From the NCBI RefSeq assembly GCF_024730565.1, contig NZ_CP077725.1, positions 3,614,501-3,678,500 on the forward strand: 64,000 nt of DNA, read 5' to 3'. Made by a program: the position numbers and the translations under genes. The stretch's first letter is position 1. Each line of letters opens with the position of its first letter. This stretch comes from Clostridium sp. CM027 (GTDB lineage Bacteria > Bacillota > Clostridia > Clostridiales > Clostridiaceae). Shown here in pieces: positions 45,997 through 54,984 of the stretch. Below the pieces are notes generated by a model. That model ran no database searches. It saw only the letters and a list, made by a program, of their open reading frames with translations, and was not told the DNA's origin.

Positions 45997-47909
45997 GTGC
46001 GCCCGGCATGGGCGCAATCTAATGGGTGAAAGTCCCTAGCACGGGTTAATAGTGCCAAGTGCATAGCTTAAGACAAGGGTGTCCATCGTGAGATGGAATC
46101 TGAAGGAAGTTGGCGGCCAAACTCCGGTCTGACGAACAGAAACTACATATAAGGCATATGCTTGTGGGTAAGTTTGCAATACAAAACGAAGCCCAAAACT
46201 ATTCGAAACAAGTGGTGTAAATGTAGCAGATAGATGGAGTGAAAGATTGCGTTCTTACCCGGGGAGATCTGATAGGTAAGTTGTGGATATGAATTTAGAA
46301 ATAACAACCCATACAGTGATGTATGGCTGAACTATCAGAAGTCAGCAGACGTCATAGTACCATGCAAAACGCGTTAGCGTGGGAAGGACTGAACAATAGG
46401 AGGTTTTGGAATTTTGAAGGATACGAGAAAATATGATAAAAGCAGACAACTTCATAAAGAAGGCTCTCTACGAGAGAATAGAGTGGAACTCGAAGGTAAT
46501 GTAGAAGTGCATAGTATTTCCTCTATGTCAGAAGAAGGAAGAAACGATGTGAATGAATATGATAATGGTTTACTCGAGCAGATATTATCGAGAGATAATA
46601 TGAATAAAGCATATAAAAGAGTAAAAGCCAATAAAGGAAGTCATGGGATTGATGGTTTGACAGTAGATGAACTTCTACATTATCTAAAAGAGCATGGACA
46701 AGAATTAAGGCAATCATTATTAGAAAGTAGATATAGACCTCTAGCCGTAAGAAGGGTAGAAATACCAAAACCTGACGGTGGAATTAGGCTACTTGGAATA
46801 CCTACTGTATTAGATAGAGTTATTCAACAAGCGATATCACAAACTCTAATACCAGTATATGAAAAGAAATTTTCTGATAATAGTTACGGTTTTAGACCTT
46901 TAAGAAGTGGAAAACAAGCTGTTGAAAAATGTAGGGGATATATTAATGCTGGACATACATGGACGGTGAATATAGACCTTTCTAAATACTTTGATACGAT
47001 AAATCATGATAAATTAATAAGGATACTATCGGAAGATATTAAAGATAGTAGAGTAATTTCTCTGATACGAAAGTATCTACAAAGTGGAGTGATGATAAAT
47101 GGGGTATTTATGAATACAGAAGAAGGAGCACCTCAAGGCGGGCCTTTGTCCCCATTATTAAGTAACGTAATGTTACATGAACTCGATGTAGAACTAACAA
47201 AACGAGGACTAAACTTTTGTAGATATGCTGATGATGCGAATATATACGTCAAAAGTGAGAAATCAGCAAATAGAGTAATGAAGAGTATTACGAGATTTAT
47301 TGAGGAAAAGTTAAAGCTTAGAGTGAATAAAGAAAAGAGTACAGTAGATAGACCTTGGAAACTTAAATTTTTAGGATTTTCATTTTACCGGGCAAAAGGT
47401 GAATACAGAATGAGAGTTCCTCAAAAACCTATAATCAAATTCAAAGCAAAGCTAAAAGAATTAACTTCAAGAAGTAATGCGATGAGCATGAAATATAGGT
47501 TTATGAAACTTAAGCAAGTGATAGTTGGATGGATAAATTATTTTGCTATTGCAGACATTAAAAGTATTCTTAAAACACTTGATGAATGGTTAAGGCGAAG
47601 AATTAGAATGTGTTTTTGGAAACAATGGAAAAAGATTAAAACAAAATATGGGAACCTTGTTAAATTAGGAATACCAAACAATAAAGCTTTGCAATATGCA
47701 AATACAAGGAAAGGCTATTGGAGAACATCCAATAGCCCTATATTAAACAAAACATTGACCAATAAATACCTTAAAAATATAGGATTAGTTTCTATATCTG
47801 AGACATATTTATTAAAACATTAATTTCTATTGAACCGCCGTGTACCGAACGGTATGCACGGTGGTGTGAGAGGTCGCTAAATAAATTAATTATTTAGCTC
47901 CTACTCGAT
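45997..47909 (+). mobile_element. Group IIC intron with reverse-transcriptase gene
   Basis: The 5' end GTGCGCCCGGCATGGGCGC and internal blocks (AAGGGTGTCC, CTGAAGGAAG, TTCTTACCCGGGGAG, AGAAGTCAGCAGA, GTCATAGTACC) closely match the Oceanobacillus iheyensis group IIC ribozyme. Domain V is TGAACCGCCGTGTACCGAAC with its partner strand GTATGCACGGTGGT, followed by domain VI ending CCTACTCGAT. It encodes an intact RT. Insertion directly after a terminator hairpin is the hallmark of class C introns. Exact ends are inferred from the consensus. Confidence 0.9.
46414..47823 (+). CDS. ltrA: Group II intron reverse transcriptase/maturase (class C)
   Basis: 469 residues from TTG 46414 after AGGAGG. RT blocks: GSHGIDGLTVDEL, RPLAVRRVEIPKPDGGIRLL, GFRPLRSGKQA, VNIDLSKYFDTINHD, APQGGPLSPLLSNVML and the catalytic CRYADDANIYVKS. 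The C-terminal maturase (GIIM) region is MKLKQVIVGWINYFAIADIK. No HNH endonuclease follows, as in class C elements. It assists splicing and reverse-splices the intron into terminator sites. All key aspartates are present. Confidence 0.95.
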   Translation: MKDTRKYDKSRQLHKEGSLRENRVELEGNVEVHSISSMSEEGRNDVNEYDNGLLEQILSRDNMNKAYKRVKANKGSHGIDGLTVDELLHYLKEHGQELRQSLLESRYRPLAVRRVEIPKPDGGIRLLGIPTVLDRVIQQAISQTLIPVYEKKFSDNSYGFRPLRSGKQAVEKCRGYINAGHTWTVNIDLSKYFDTINHDKLIRILSEDIKDSRVISLIRKYLQSGVMINGVFMNTEEGAPQGGPLSPLLSNVMLHELDVELTKRGLNFCRYADDANIYVKSEKSANRVMKSITRFIEEKLKLRVNKEKSTVDRPWKLKFLGFSFYRAKGEYRMRVPQKPIIKFKAKLKELTSRSNAMSMKYRFMKLKQVIVGWINYFAIADIKSILKTLDEWLRRRIRMCFWKQWKKIKTKYGNLVKLGIPNNKALQYANTRKGYWRTSNSPILNKTLTNKYLKNIGLVSISETYLLKH

Positions 47910-48035
47910 TCATGCAATCTCAAAAAACAAATGAATATTGTATTAATTGTATGCATAATTTGAAAAAATTGGTTTTATTAAAAGTTATATTGTGGTACAA
48001 TAAGTTTAACTAATCTGTCTAAGAGGGTGTTTTAG

Positions 48036-48635
48036 ATGAACGTTGTAACAATAAAGATAAACGGTGTTGAATATAATTTAAAAGGTGATGAAAGAGAAGA
48101 ATATTTACATATGGTAGCTAGTTATGTTGATAAAAAAATAAAAAATATAATGAGTAATAATGAAAAGCTTAGTACTTCCTCAGCAGCAATTTTAACTGCT
48201 TTAAATTTAGGTGATGATATGTTTAAAAGTAAGTCACTTTGCAAGGAACTTTTGAGTAAGGGTGAATCTTTAGAAAAACATGATAATGAATTGACTGAGC
48301 AGTTAGAAGGTTTAAAAAAACAGTTAAATCATTTGGAAGACTATAATCAAGAATTACTTAACAAGTGTAAAAACACAGAAAAAACTGAATATGTAAAAAC
48401 ATTAGAGCAAGAAAATATAGAGATGCAACAACAATTAGATGTGATGCAAGTGACTAGTAAAAGTTGTATCGAAGAAAATAGAAGAACAAAAACAGAAAAT
48501 AAAGAAATGAGATTTAAGCTTCAATCTTATAAGTACAAAATAATCGATTCACAAAATAAGTTGATAGAATACCAAATTAGTTTAGCTAAACAAAAGAAAA
48601 TTAATAATCCACTTTTAGCTTCACATAAAAAATAA
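48036..48635 (+). CDS. zapA: Cell division protein ZapA
   Basis: 199 residues. The N-terminal ZapA domain (VTIKINGVEYNLKGDEREEY, LHMVASYVDKKIKNIMSNN, SAAILTALNLGDDMFKS) is followed by a long coiled coil (about residues 75-185). ZapA crosslinks FtsZ filaments at the Z-ring. The gene often follows pheT in clostridia; here the intron lies between. ATG 48036 after AAGAGGGTGTTTTAG. Confidence 0.9.
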   Translation: MNVVTIKINGVEYNLKGDEREEYLHMVASYVDKKIKNIMSNNEKLSTSSAAILTALNLGDDMFKSKSLCKELLSKGESLEKHDNELTEQLEGLKKQLNHLEDYNQELLNKCKNTEKTEYVKTLEQENIEMQQQLDVMQVTSKSCIEENRRTKTENKEMRFKLQSYKYKIIDSQNKLIEYQISLAKQKKINNPLLASHKK

Positions 48636-48647
48636 AAATTATTTAAT

Positions 48648-48669
48648 TGTCGCCGAAAGGCGATTTTTT
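48648..48669 (+). terminator. zapA terminator
   Basis: TCGCC-GAAA-GGCGA with a tetraloop and T7. Confidence 0.9.
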
Positions 48670-48696
48670 TAATGGACGAGAAATATATTTACAAAA

Positions 48697-48735
48697 GGCT
48701 CACAATTTTTAAAATAATTGTGAGTCTATTTTTTA
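48697..48735 (+). terminator. Second hairpin terminator before the second opp operon
   Basis: GGCTCACAATT...AATTGTGAGTCT stem followed by ATTTTTTATT, 30 bases after the zapA terminator. Confidence 0.7.
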
Positions 48736-48878
48736 TTATAATGACTTTAAGTTGATAAAGTGTAATATTAAAATGCTCATGAAACATATAATTATATTGA
48801 TAGCGAAATTAAAGACTGTTATATTAACAACAATTATTAAGTTATATCAAATTGTTTATAAAAAAAGGGGGGAAAACA

Positions 48879-50591
48879 ATGAAAAGAAGAATTGCTGGAT
48901 GTTTAAGTTTAGCAATGTCAATGGCTCTAGTATTATCGGGTTGTGGTAAAAGTGATGTTGGGAGAGCAGCGAAGGATTTAAAAGGATCAGAAGTTATAGC
49001 GGCTGTAAATCCAGAAAAAGTGCCACAAACAGCAAAAAACAGAAAAGATACTTTAATTGTTGGATTTACAGCACCAGAAGGAAAATTTAATCCCATATAT
49101 GAAAGTTCAGTAGATGATGGTTATGTTGCTCAATTAGTTTTTGAAGGGTTATTGACAAATGATGCGAAAGGAAATCCTGTAGAAAAAGTAGCTAAGAAAT
49201 GGGAGATTTCAAAGGATAGCAAAACCTATACCTTCCATTTAAACAAAGGCATTAAATTTAGCAATGGAGAAGAATTAACTGCAAAGGACGTGGAATTTAC
49301 TTATACAGCTATTTGTGACCCAAAGTATGATGGACCCAGAACAGACGCTGTAGATAAATTGGTTGGGTATAAGGAATACAATAAAGGTGATGCTAAAACT
49401 GTTAAAGGCATAAAGGTTATAGATGACAATACAATTTCATTTACATTAACAGATGTTAAATCACCAGCTCTAAGTTCTGATTTTATTTATGGAATTATGT
49501 GCAAGAGTTATTATGCATTTGAAAAAGGTAATATAGATAAATTAAAAAAAACATTCTTAAAACCGATGGGCAGTGGTCCATATATATTTAAAGCATATAA
49601 GGCAGGTCAAGAAGCTGACTTTGAGAAAAACCCTAGTTATTGGAAGGGTGAAGCTAAGATTAATAAGTTAATATTAAAAGTTACTAATGCTCAAACCAAT
49701 ATTCAATCACTTTCCGCTGGTGAAGTAGATATTGATAGAATTGCAACTGAACCAGAAAATATCCAAATGCTTAAAAGTGCAGGATTCATAGATATGCAAC
49801 TTTTTCCGGATAATGGATATGGATATATAGGGTTAAATCTTAAAGATGAAAAATTAAAAGATGAAAGGGTACGGCAAGCACTTACTTATGGTTTAAATAG
49901 AAAAGGATTTATAGATGCTAGATATAAAGGATATGCTGATGTTTGTAATGCACCAGTATCACAAGTATCTTGGGCATATACTGATGACATAAATAAATAT
50001 GAATATAATCCTGAAAAAGCAAATAAATTATTAGAAGCAGCAGGTTGGATTAAAAAGGAAGATGGATTTAGATATAAGGATGGTAAAAAGTTTCAAATCC
50101 ATTGGATGACTTATCAAGGAAGTAAATACGTAGAATTGTTAATTCCAATAGTAAAGGAGAATTGGAAGGCCATAGGAATAGATGTTATTCCTGAATTAAT
50201 GGAATTCAAGACTATGTGTACAAAGGTTTTTGATGAACAAAAATTTGATATGTATAATATGTCTTGGACTTTAAGTATTGATCCAGATCCATCAGGATTA
50301 TTCTCAGAAAAGCAAGCAGAGCTCGGTGGATTCAATCCAGGAAATTGGGTAAATAAAGAAAGTGAAAAATTAATGGCAGATGCTCTTAAGACTACGGATG
50401 TAAAAGAAAGAAAGGTATTATATCAAAAGTGGTTAAAACTTTTCACAGAGGAAGCTCCATATGTTTTGTTAGATCAATGTAAAATGATGTGGGCTGTAAG
50501 TTCAAGAGTTAAAGGTATAAACATCTCTCCATATGTTAATTTTACTTATCAAATTGCAGATGCAGAATTGATTGAACCTAAAGCTAAATAG
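48879..50591 (+). CDS. Peptide-binding lipoprotein, SBP_bac_5 family (OppA/DppA-like)
   Basis: 570 residues, lipobox in MSMALVLSGCGKSD. The mature part shows the peptide-binding fold (VGFTAPEGKFNPIYESSVDD, TYTFHLNKGIKFSNGEELTA, AGEVDIDRIATEPENIQMLK, YNMSWTLSIDPDPSGLFSEK). ATG 48879 follows GGGGGGAAAACA; the frame is open nine codons further, over that site. First gene of the second peptide importer. Divergent in sequence from the binding protein at 21510, so ligand range probably differs. Confidence 0.94.
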   Translation: MKRRIAGCLSLAMSMALVLSGCGKSDVGRAAKDLKGSEVIAAVNPEKVPQTAKNRKDTLIVGFTAPEGKFNPIYESSVDDGYVAQLVFEGLLTNDAKGNPVEKVAKKWEISKDSKTYTFHLNKGIKFSNGEELTAKDVEFTYTAICDPKYDGPRTDAVDKLVGYKEYNKGDAKTVKGIKVIDDNTISFTLTDVKSPALSSDFIYGIMCKSYYAFEKGNIDKLKKTFLKPMGSGPYIFKAYKAGQEADFEKNPSYWKGEAKINKLILKVTNAQTNIQSLSAGEVDIDRIATEPENIQMLKSAGFIDMQLFPDNGYGYIGLNLKDEKLKDERVRQALTYGLNRKGFIDARYKGYADVCNAPVSQVSWAYTDDINKYEYNPEKANKLLEAAGWIKKEDGFRYKDGKKFQIHWMTYQGSKYVELLIPIVKENWKAIGIDVIPELMEFKTMCTKVFDEQKFDMYNMSWTLSIDPDPSGLFSEKQAELGGFNPGNWVNKESEKLMADALKTTDVKERKVLYQKWLKLFTEEAPYVLLDQCKMMWAVSSRVKGINISPYVNFTYQIADAELIEPKAK

Positions 50592-50661
50592 GTAAATGAT
50601 GCTTTAATTATATTTTGCTATGCTTGGGGTTACCAAGCATAGTTTATAAAGGGGGATTGTC

Positions 50662-51624
50662 ATGAGGCAGTATATAACTAGAAGATTACTGCAAATGATA
50701 CCAGTTTTAATAGGGGTATCTATAGTAATATTTTTAATATTGCAGTTGGCACCAGGTGATGCATTAACAGGTAAAATGGATCCACATTTAACACCAGAAA
50801 GAAAGCAAGAATTAAGACATCAAATGGGACTAGATCTACCGGCGTATAAGCAGTATCTTAGATGGGCTGGAGGAGTACTTCATGGGGATTTTGGCGAATC
50901 TACTAACTTTAAACAGCCAGTAGGAAAGGTTATGAACACATATATTTGGAATACATTTTACCTAGCTATACTCTCATTAATACTAAGTGTATTAATCTCA
51001 ATTCCAATCGGAGTGGTTTCTGCAACTAAGCAGTACTCAAAATTTGATGGATTTTTCACCGTGTTTGCCCTGATAGGTATTTCTATGCCCTCATTCTTTT
51101 TTGGTATGCTTCTTATAAAAGTTTTTGCTGTAGACCTTAAAATACTTCCGGTTTCTGGAATGAGCACGGCTGGAAGTACAGTAGCAGGCATTTCCTATGG
51201 TTTAGATGTAGCTCGTCATATGATACTACCGCTAATTGTACTTACTTTAAGTAGTGTGGCAGGTCTTATGAGATACACAAGATCAAGTATGCTAGAGGTA
51301 ATAAGGCAGGATTATATAAGAACAGCTAGAGCTAAAGGACTTAAAGAAAAAGTGGTTATATATAAACATGCTCTTAGAAATGGAATGATTCCTGTTATTA
51401 CTTTACTGGGATTTTGGCTTCCTTTATTATTTTCTGGAGCGTTTATTACAGAAAGCATTTTTGGGTGGCCTGGCATAGGACCTATAGAAATTGCTGCAGT
51501 AAGTGGACGTGATTATCCACTGCTCATGGGAATAAATATCTTATTTGCAGTGTTAACTTTGGTTGGGAATCTAATTGCAGATGTTACTTATGCCGTAGTT
51601 GATCCGAGAATAAGGCTTAAATAG
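50662..51624 (+). CDS. Oligopeptide ABC transporter permease OppB/DppB-like (second system)
   Basis: 320 residues, six helices, EAA loop DYIRTARAKGLKEKVVIYKH and the OppB N-terminus MRQYITRRLLQMIPVLIGVS. ATG 50662 after AAAGGGGGATTGTC. Partner of the permease that follows. Confidence 0.94.
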   Translation: MRQYITRRLLQMIPVLIGVSIVIFLILQLAPGDALTGKMDPHLTPERKQELRHQMGLDLPAYKQYLRWAGGVLHGDFGESTNFKQPVGKVMNTYIWNTFYLAILSLILSVLISIPIGVVSATKQYSKFDGFFTVFALIGISMPSFFFGMLLIKVFAVDLKILPVSGMSTAGSTVAGISYGLDVARHMILPLIVLTLSSVAGLMRYTRSSMLEVIRQDYIRTARAKGLKEKVVIYKHALRNGMIPVITLLGFWLPLLFSGAFITESIFGWPGIGPIEIAAVSGRDYPLLMGINILFAVLTLVGNLIADVTYAVVDPRIRLK

Positions 51625-51635
51625 GAGGTGTTAAA

Positions 51636-52553
51636 ATGCAAGCAGAAGTAAAACCAAAAGTGAAGCAAATTAAAAAAGAAGAAATTTTAAGCCCTTGGAA
51701 GATAATAAGAAAACGGTTAAAAAAGAATAAACTAGCTATATTTGGAATGTATATACTGTTGTTTATGGTGATTATGGCATTAATTGGTCCATTAATATCA
51801 CCTTATAAAATGGAAACTATAGATTTATACAATGTATCATCTTCACCTTCTTTTAAACATCTTTTGGGTACCGATGATGTGGGAAGAGATGTTTTAGTAA
51901 GAGTGATGTATGGGGGCAGAATATCTCTGTCAGTAGGAGTGCTCGCTGTATTTGTTGAAGTACTAATTGGAAGTATGTTAGGAGGAATAGCAGGCTTTTA
52001 TGGTGGAACAGTGGATAGTGTAATAATGAGGATAGTTGATATATTCTTATGCTTTCCAAGTTTGCCACTACTAATAATGCTGGCAGCTGTAATGTCAGAT
52101 TTAAATGTTGCCCCACAGTATAGGATGTACGTAGTTATGTTTATTATAGGATTACTTGGATGGCCAAGCCTTTGCCGTATTGTTCGAGGACAAATACTAT
52201 CGCTTAGGGAACAGGAATTTATGCAGGCAGCAGAAGCTTTAGGACTTAAGGATAGAAGGAAAATATTTAGTCATCTACTACCAAATACCTATGCGTCTAT
52301 TATAGTTTCAGCTACTTTAGGTATAGGTGGTGCAATTCTAACGGAATCAGCATTAAGTTTTCTAGGACTTGGAGTTACTCCCCCTACGCCGTCTTGGGGT
52401 CAAATGGTCCAGGCAGTTAATAATGCATATATATTACAATTCAAACCTTGGATTTGGGCGCCTCCTGGCATATGCATTTTCTTAACGGTAATGGGTATAA
52501 ATTTATTTGGAGATGGACTTCGCGACGCCATCGATCCCAAACTAAAGGTTTAG
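51636..52553 (+). CDS. Oligopeptide ABC transporter permease OppC/DppC-like (second system)
   Basis: 305 residues: soluble basic N-terminus (about 1-40), six helices, HLLGTDDVGRDVLVRVMYGG and EAA loop MQAAEALGLKDRRKIFSHLL. ATG 51636 after TAGGAGGTGTTAAA, 11 bases after the previous stop. Confidence 0.94.
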   Translation: MQAEVKPKVKQIKKEEILSPWKIIRKRLKKNKLAIFGMYILLFMVIMALIGPLISPYKMETIDLYNVSSSPSFKHLLGTDDVGRDVLVRVMYGGRISLSVGVLAVFVEVLIGSMLGGIAGFYGGTVDSVIMRIVDIFLCFPSLPLLIMLAAVMSDLNVAPQYRMYVVMFIIGLLGWPSLCRIVRGQILSLREQEFMQAAEALGLKDRRKIFSHLLPNTYASIIVSATLGIGGAILTESALSFLGLGVTPPTPSWGQMVQAVNNAYILQFKPWIWAPPGICIFLTVMGINLFGDGLRDAIDPKLKV

Positions 52554-52563
52554 GAGGTGTATT

Positions 52564-53544
52564 ATGAGTAAAAATTTAGTGGAGATAAAAAATTTGAAAA
52601 CATATTTTTACACAGAAGATGGAATTGTGAAAGCTGTTGATGATGTTAGTTTTAATATTAGAAAAGGTGAAATAATAGGTGTAGTTGGAGAATCGGGTTG
52701 TGGTAAAAGCGTTACGGCAATGTCAATAATGAGATTAATTCCGTCACCACCCGGAAAAATAGTTGGAGGCGAAATTCTGTTTGAAAATAAAAATATTTTA
52801 GAACTTAAAGGCGATGAAATAAGAAAAATAAGGGGGAATGACATAGCAGTAATATTTCAAGAGCCTATGACTTCATTAAATCCTATATTCACTATAGGGT
52901 ATCAAATAGAAGAAGTAATAATGCTCCATCAAAAGTTAAATAAAGTTAAGGCTAGGGAAAAAGCAGTAGATATGTTAAAGCTAGTTGGAGTGCCAAGAGC
53001 TGAGGACATAGTGAAGTGTTACCCTCATGAGCTTAGTGGAGGTATGCGCCAAAGGGCAATGATTGCAATGGCTGTGTCTTGTAATCCAAAGCTTTTAATA
53101 GCAGATGAGCCAACTACTGCATTAGATGTAACAATTCAAGCGCAAATACTTGATATTATGAAGGATCTAAAGAAAAAGCTTAATACTTCAATAATGCTAA
53201 TAACTCATGATCTTGGAGTAATTGCTGAAATGGCAGAATATGTAGTAGTAATGTATGCTGGTAAGGTTATTGAAGAAGCACCTGTAATTGAGTTATTTAA
53301 AAATCCAATGCATCCATATACTGAAGGCTTAATGAAATCTAAACCTTCACTGGATAAAGATGTAGATAGATTATACTCAATACCCGGACAGGTTCCAAAC
53401 CCAATTAATATGCCAGAAGAATGTTATTTTTGTGCAAGATGCCCGAAAGCTATGGATATTTGTAGAAAGAAGCAACCACCTACTTACGAGATAAGGCAAG
53501 GACATAAGGTAGCCTGCTTTTTATATGAGGAGCAAAACAACTAA
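52564..53544 (+). CDS. Oligopeptide ABC transporter ATP-binding protein OppD/DppD-like (second system)
   Basis: 326 residues: Walker [13 protein letters not shown], signature LSGGMRQR, Walker [14 protein letters not shown], switch LITHDLGV, and the oligo_HPY end [23 protein letters not shown] 52564 after TTAGGAGGTGTATT, 10 bases after oppC. Confidence 0.95.
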   Translation: MSKNLVEIKNLKTYFYTEDGIVKAVDDVSFNIRKGEIIGVVGESGCGKSVTAMSIMRLIPSPPGKIVGGEILFENKNILELKGDEIRKIRGNDIAVIFQEPMTSLNPIFTIGYQIEEVIMLHQKLNKVKAREKAVDMLKLVGVPRAEDIVKCYPHELSGGMRQRAMIAMAVSCNPKLLIADEPTTALDVTIQAQILDIMKDLKKKLNTSIMLITHDLGVIAEMAEYVVVMYAGKVIEEAPVIELFKNPMHPYTEGLMKSKPSLDKDVDRLYSIPGQVPNPINMPEECYFCARCPKAMDICRKKQPPTYEIRQGHKVACFLYEEQNN

Positions 53545-53586
53545 TAAATATTTTGTACTATGAAGCGATGCAAGGAGGGGAAGTAA

Positions 53587-54552
53587 GTGCACGATGAAAT
53601 AGTTAGAGTAGAGAATTTAAAAACATATTTTCCTATTCAGGGTGGAATACTTAAAAAGACTGTAGGTTATGTTAAAGCTGTAGATGGGGTATCTCTATAT
53701 ATAAATAAAGGTGAAACCTTGGGCCTAGTGGGTGAATCAGGATGTGGGAAAACTACAGTTGGTAGAACTATGTTAAGGCTTATAAACAAAACAGAAGGCA
53801 ATGTTTATTTTAAAAATCAAAATGTATTTGATTTATCGAAAAAAGATTTAAGAAAGATGAGACCTAAAATGCAAATAATTTTTCAAGATCCATATAGTTC
53901 TCTTAATCCAAGACTTACTATAGGGCAAATAGTTGGAGAATCGCTAATAGATCATGAGTTATTGCCTAAAAGCGAAATTGCTGGTAGAGTTAAAGAGGTG
54001 CTTGAGATTTGTGGGCTTGCACCTTATCACATAAGAAGATACCCACATGAATTTTCAGGTGGGCAAAGGCAGAGAATAGGAATAGCAAGAGCTCTTATAT
54101 TAAATCCTGAATTTATAGTTGCTGATGAACCTGTATCAGCACTAGATGTGTCCATTCAATCTCAAATAGTTAATTTAATGTGTGATCTTCAAGAAAAAAT
54201 GGGGTTTTCATATTTATTTATTTCGCATGATTTAAGTGTAGTAAAACATATTAGTCATAGAATAGGGGTTATGTACCTAGGATCTTTGGTGGAATTAGCA
54301 TCAAAAAATGAATTGTATAATAATCCTCTTCATCCATATACGAAGGCATTGTTATCGGCAGTGCCTCTACCAGATCCAACATTAAAGAGAGAAAGAATTA
54401 TTCTTAAGGGAGACATACCAAGTCCGGCAAATCCACCCTCTGGCTGTAAATTTCATACCCGATGTCAATATGCTGTGGAAAGATGCAAAAATGAATGTCC
54501 ACAGTATAAAGATGTAGGCAGTAAACATTTTGTAGCTTGCCACTTGCTGTAA
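53587..54552 (+). CDS. Oligopeptide ABC transporter ATP-binding protein OppF/DppF-like (second system)
   Basis: 321 residues: LKTYFPIQGGILKKTVGYVK, Walker [13 protein letters not shown], signature FSGGQRQR, Walker B IVADEPVSALDV, switch FISHDLSVV, and C-terminal oligo_HPY cysteines (CKFHTRCQYAVERC). GTG start at 53587 after AAGGAGGGGAAGTAA; no in-frame ATG is near. Works as a heterodimer with OppD. Confidence 0.95.
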   Translation: MHDEIVRVENLKTYFPIQGGILKKTVGYVKAVDGVSLYINKGETLGLVGESGCGKTTVGRTMLRLINKTEGNVYFKNQNVFDLSKKDLRKMRPKMQIIFQDPYSSLNPRLTIGQIVGESLIDHELLPKSEIAGRVKEVLEICGLAPYHIRRYPHEFSGGQRQRIGIARALILNPEFIVADEPVSALDVSIQSQIVNLMCDLQEKMGFSYLFISHDLSVVKHISHRIGVMYLGSLVELASKNELYNNPLHPYTKALLSAVPLPDPTLKRERIILKGDIPSPANPPSGCKFHTRCQYAVERCKNECPQYKDVGSKHFVACHLL

Positions 54553-54612
54553 GGTAATGATTGGTAGCATAAAAGGATAGTATATTGAATTTCCAAAGTA
54601 AGGGGGGAATAT

Positions 54613-54801
54613 ATGAGACAGGAAAGAGAACTAGAAAGAATAAAGGATAGTGATTTGAATTGTGATGAAGGTGTAGGATGGAAGGACATTGTAGCCATTG
54701 TTATAGCACAATTTCAGATATTTATGCCAATAGTTATGGGAGCTGCATTAGTCATGAGTTTGTTGTTATTTATTGTAATGAAAGTATGGATCAGAAGTTA
54801 A
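54613..54801 (+). CDS. Small single-span membrane protein at the end of the second opp operon
   Basis: 62 residues: charged N-terminus (RQERELERIKDSDLNCDEG), then one long hydrophobic segment about residues 27-57 (IVAIVIAQFQIFMPIVMGAA, ALVMSLLLFIVMKVW). ATG 54613 has a strong ribosome site AAGGGGGGAATAT, 60 bases after oppF. I do not recognise the family. Position suggests a small accessory subunit of the importer, which is inference. Confidence 0.65.
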   Translation: MRQERELERIKDSDLNCDEGVGWKDIVAIVIAQFQIFMPIVMGAALVMSLLLFIVMKVWIRS

Positions 54802-54984
54802 TAATAGTCAACTAGTAGTTGTAAAAAAATGTATATTTGTTTAAGAATACACCCTAGAGATAATGAAAAATTTGTCGAAGATGAATTTGCACTATCACTT
54901 GGGTGCTTATTTGGGTATAATTGAAGTGTAGGGACATTTAATCTCATGCCCCTAATGTTAGAACATGAAAAGGATGGTATGTAT

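Noticed and set aside
54829-54924. 31-codon ATG frame between the small membrane protein and the ABC-F gene
   Set aside because: No ribosome site and no recognisable protein pattern; probably chance.
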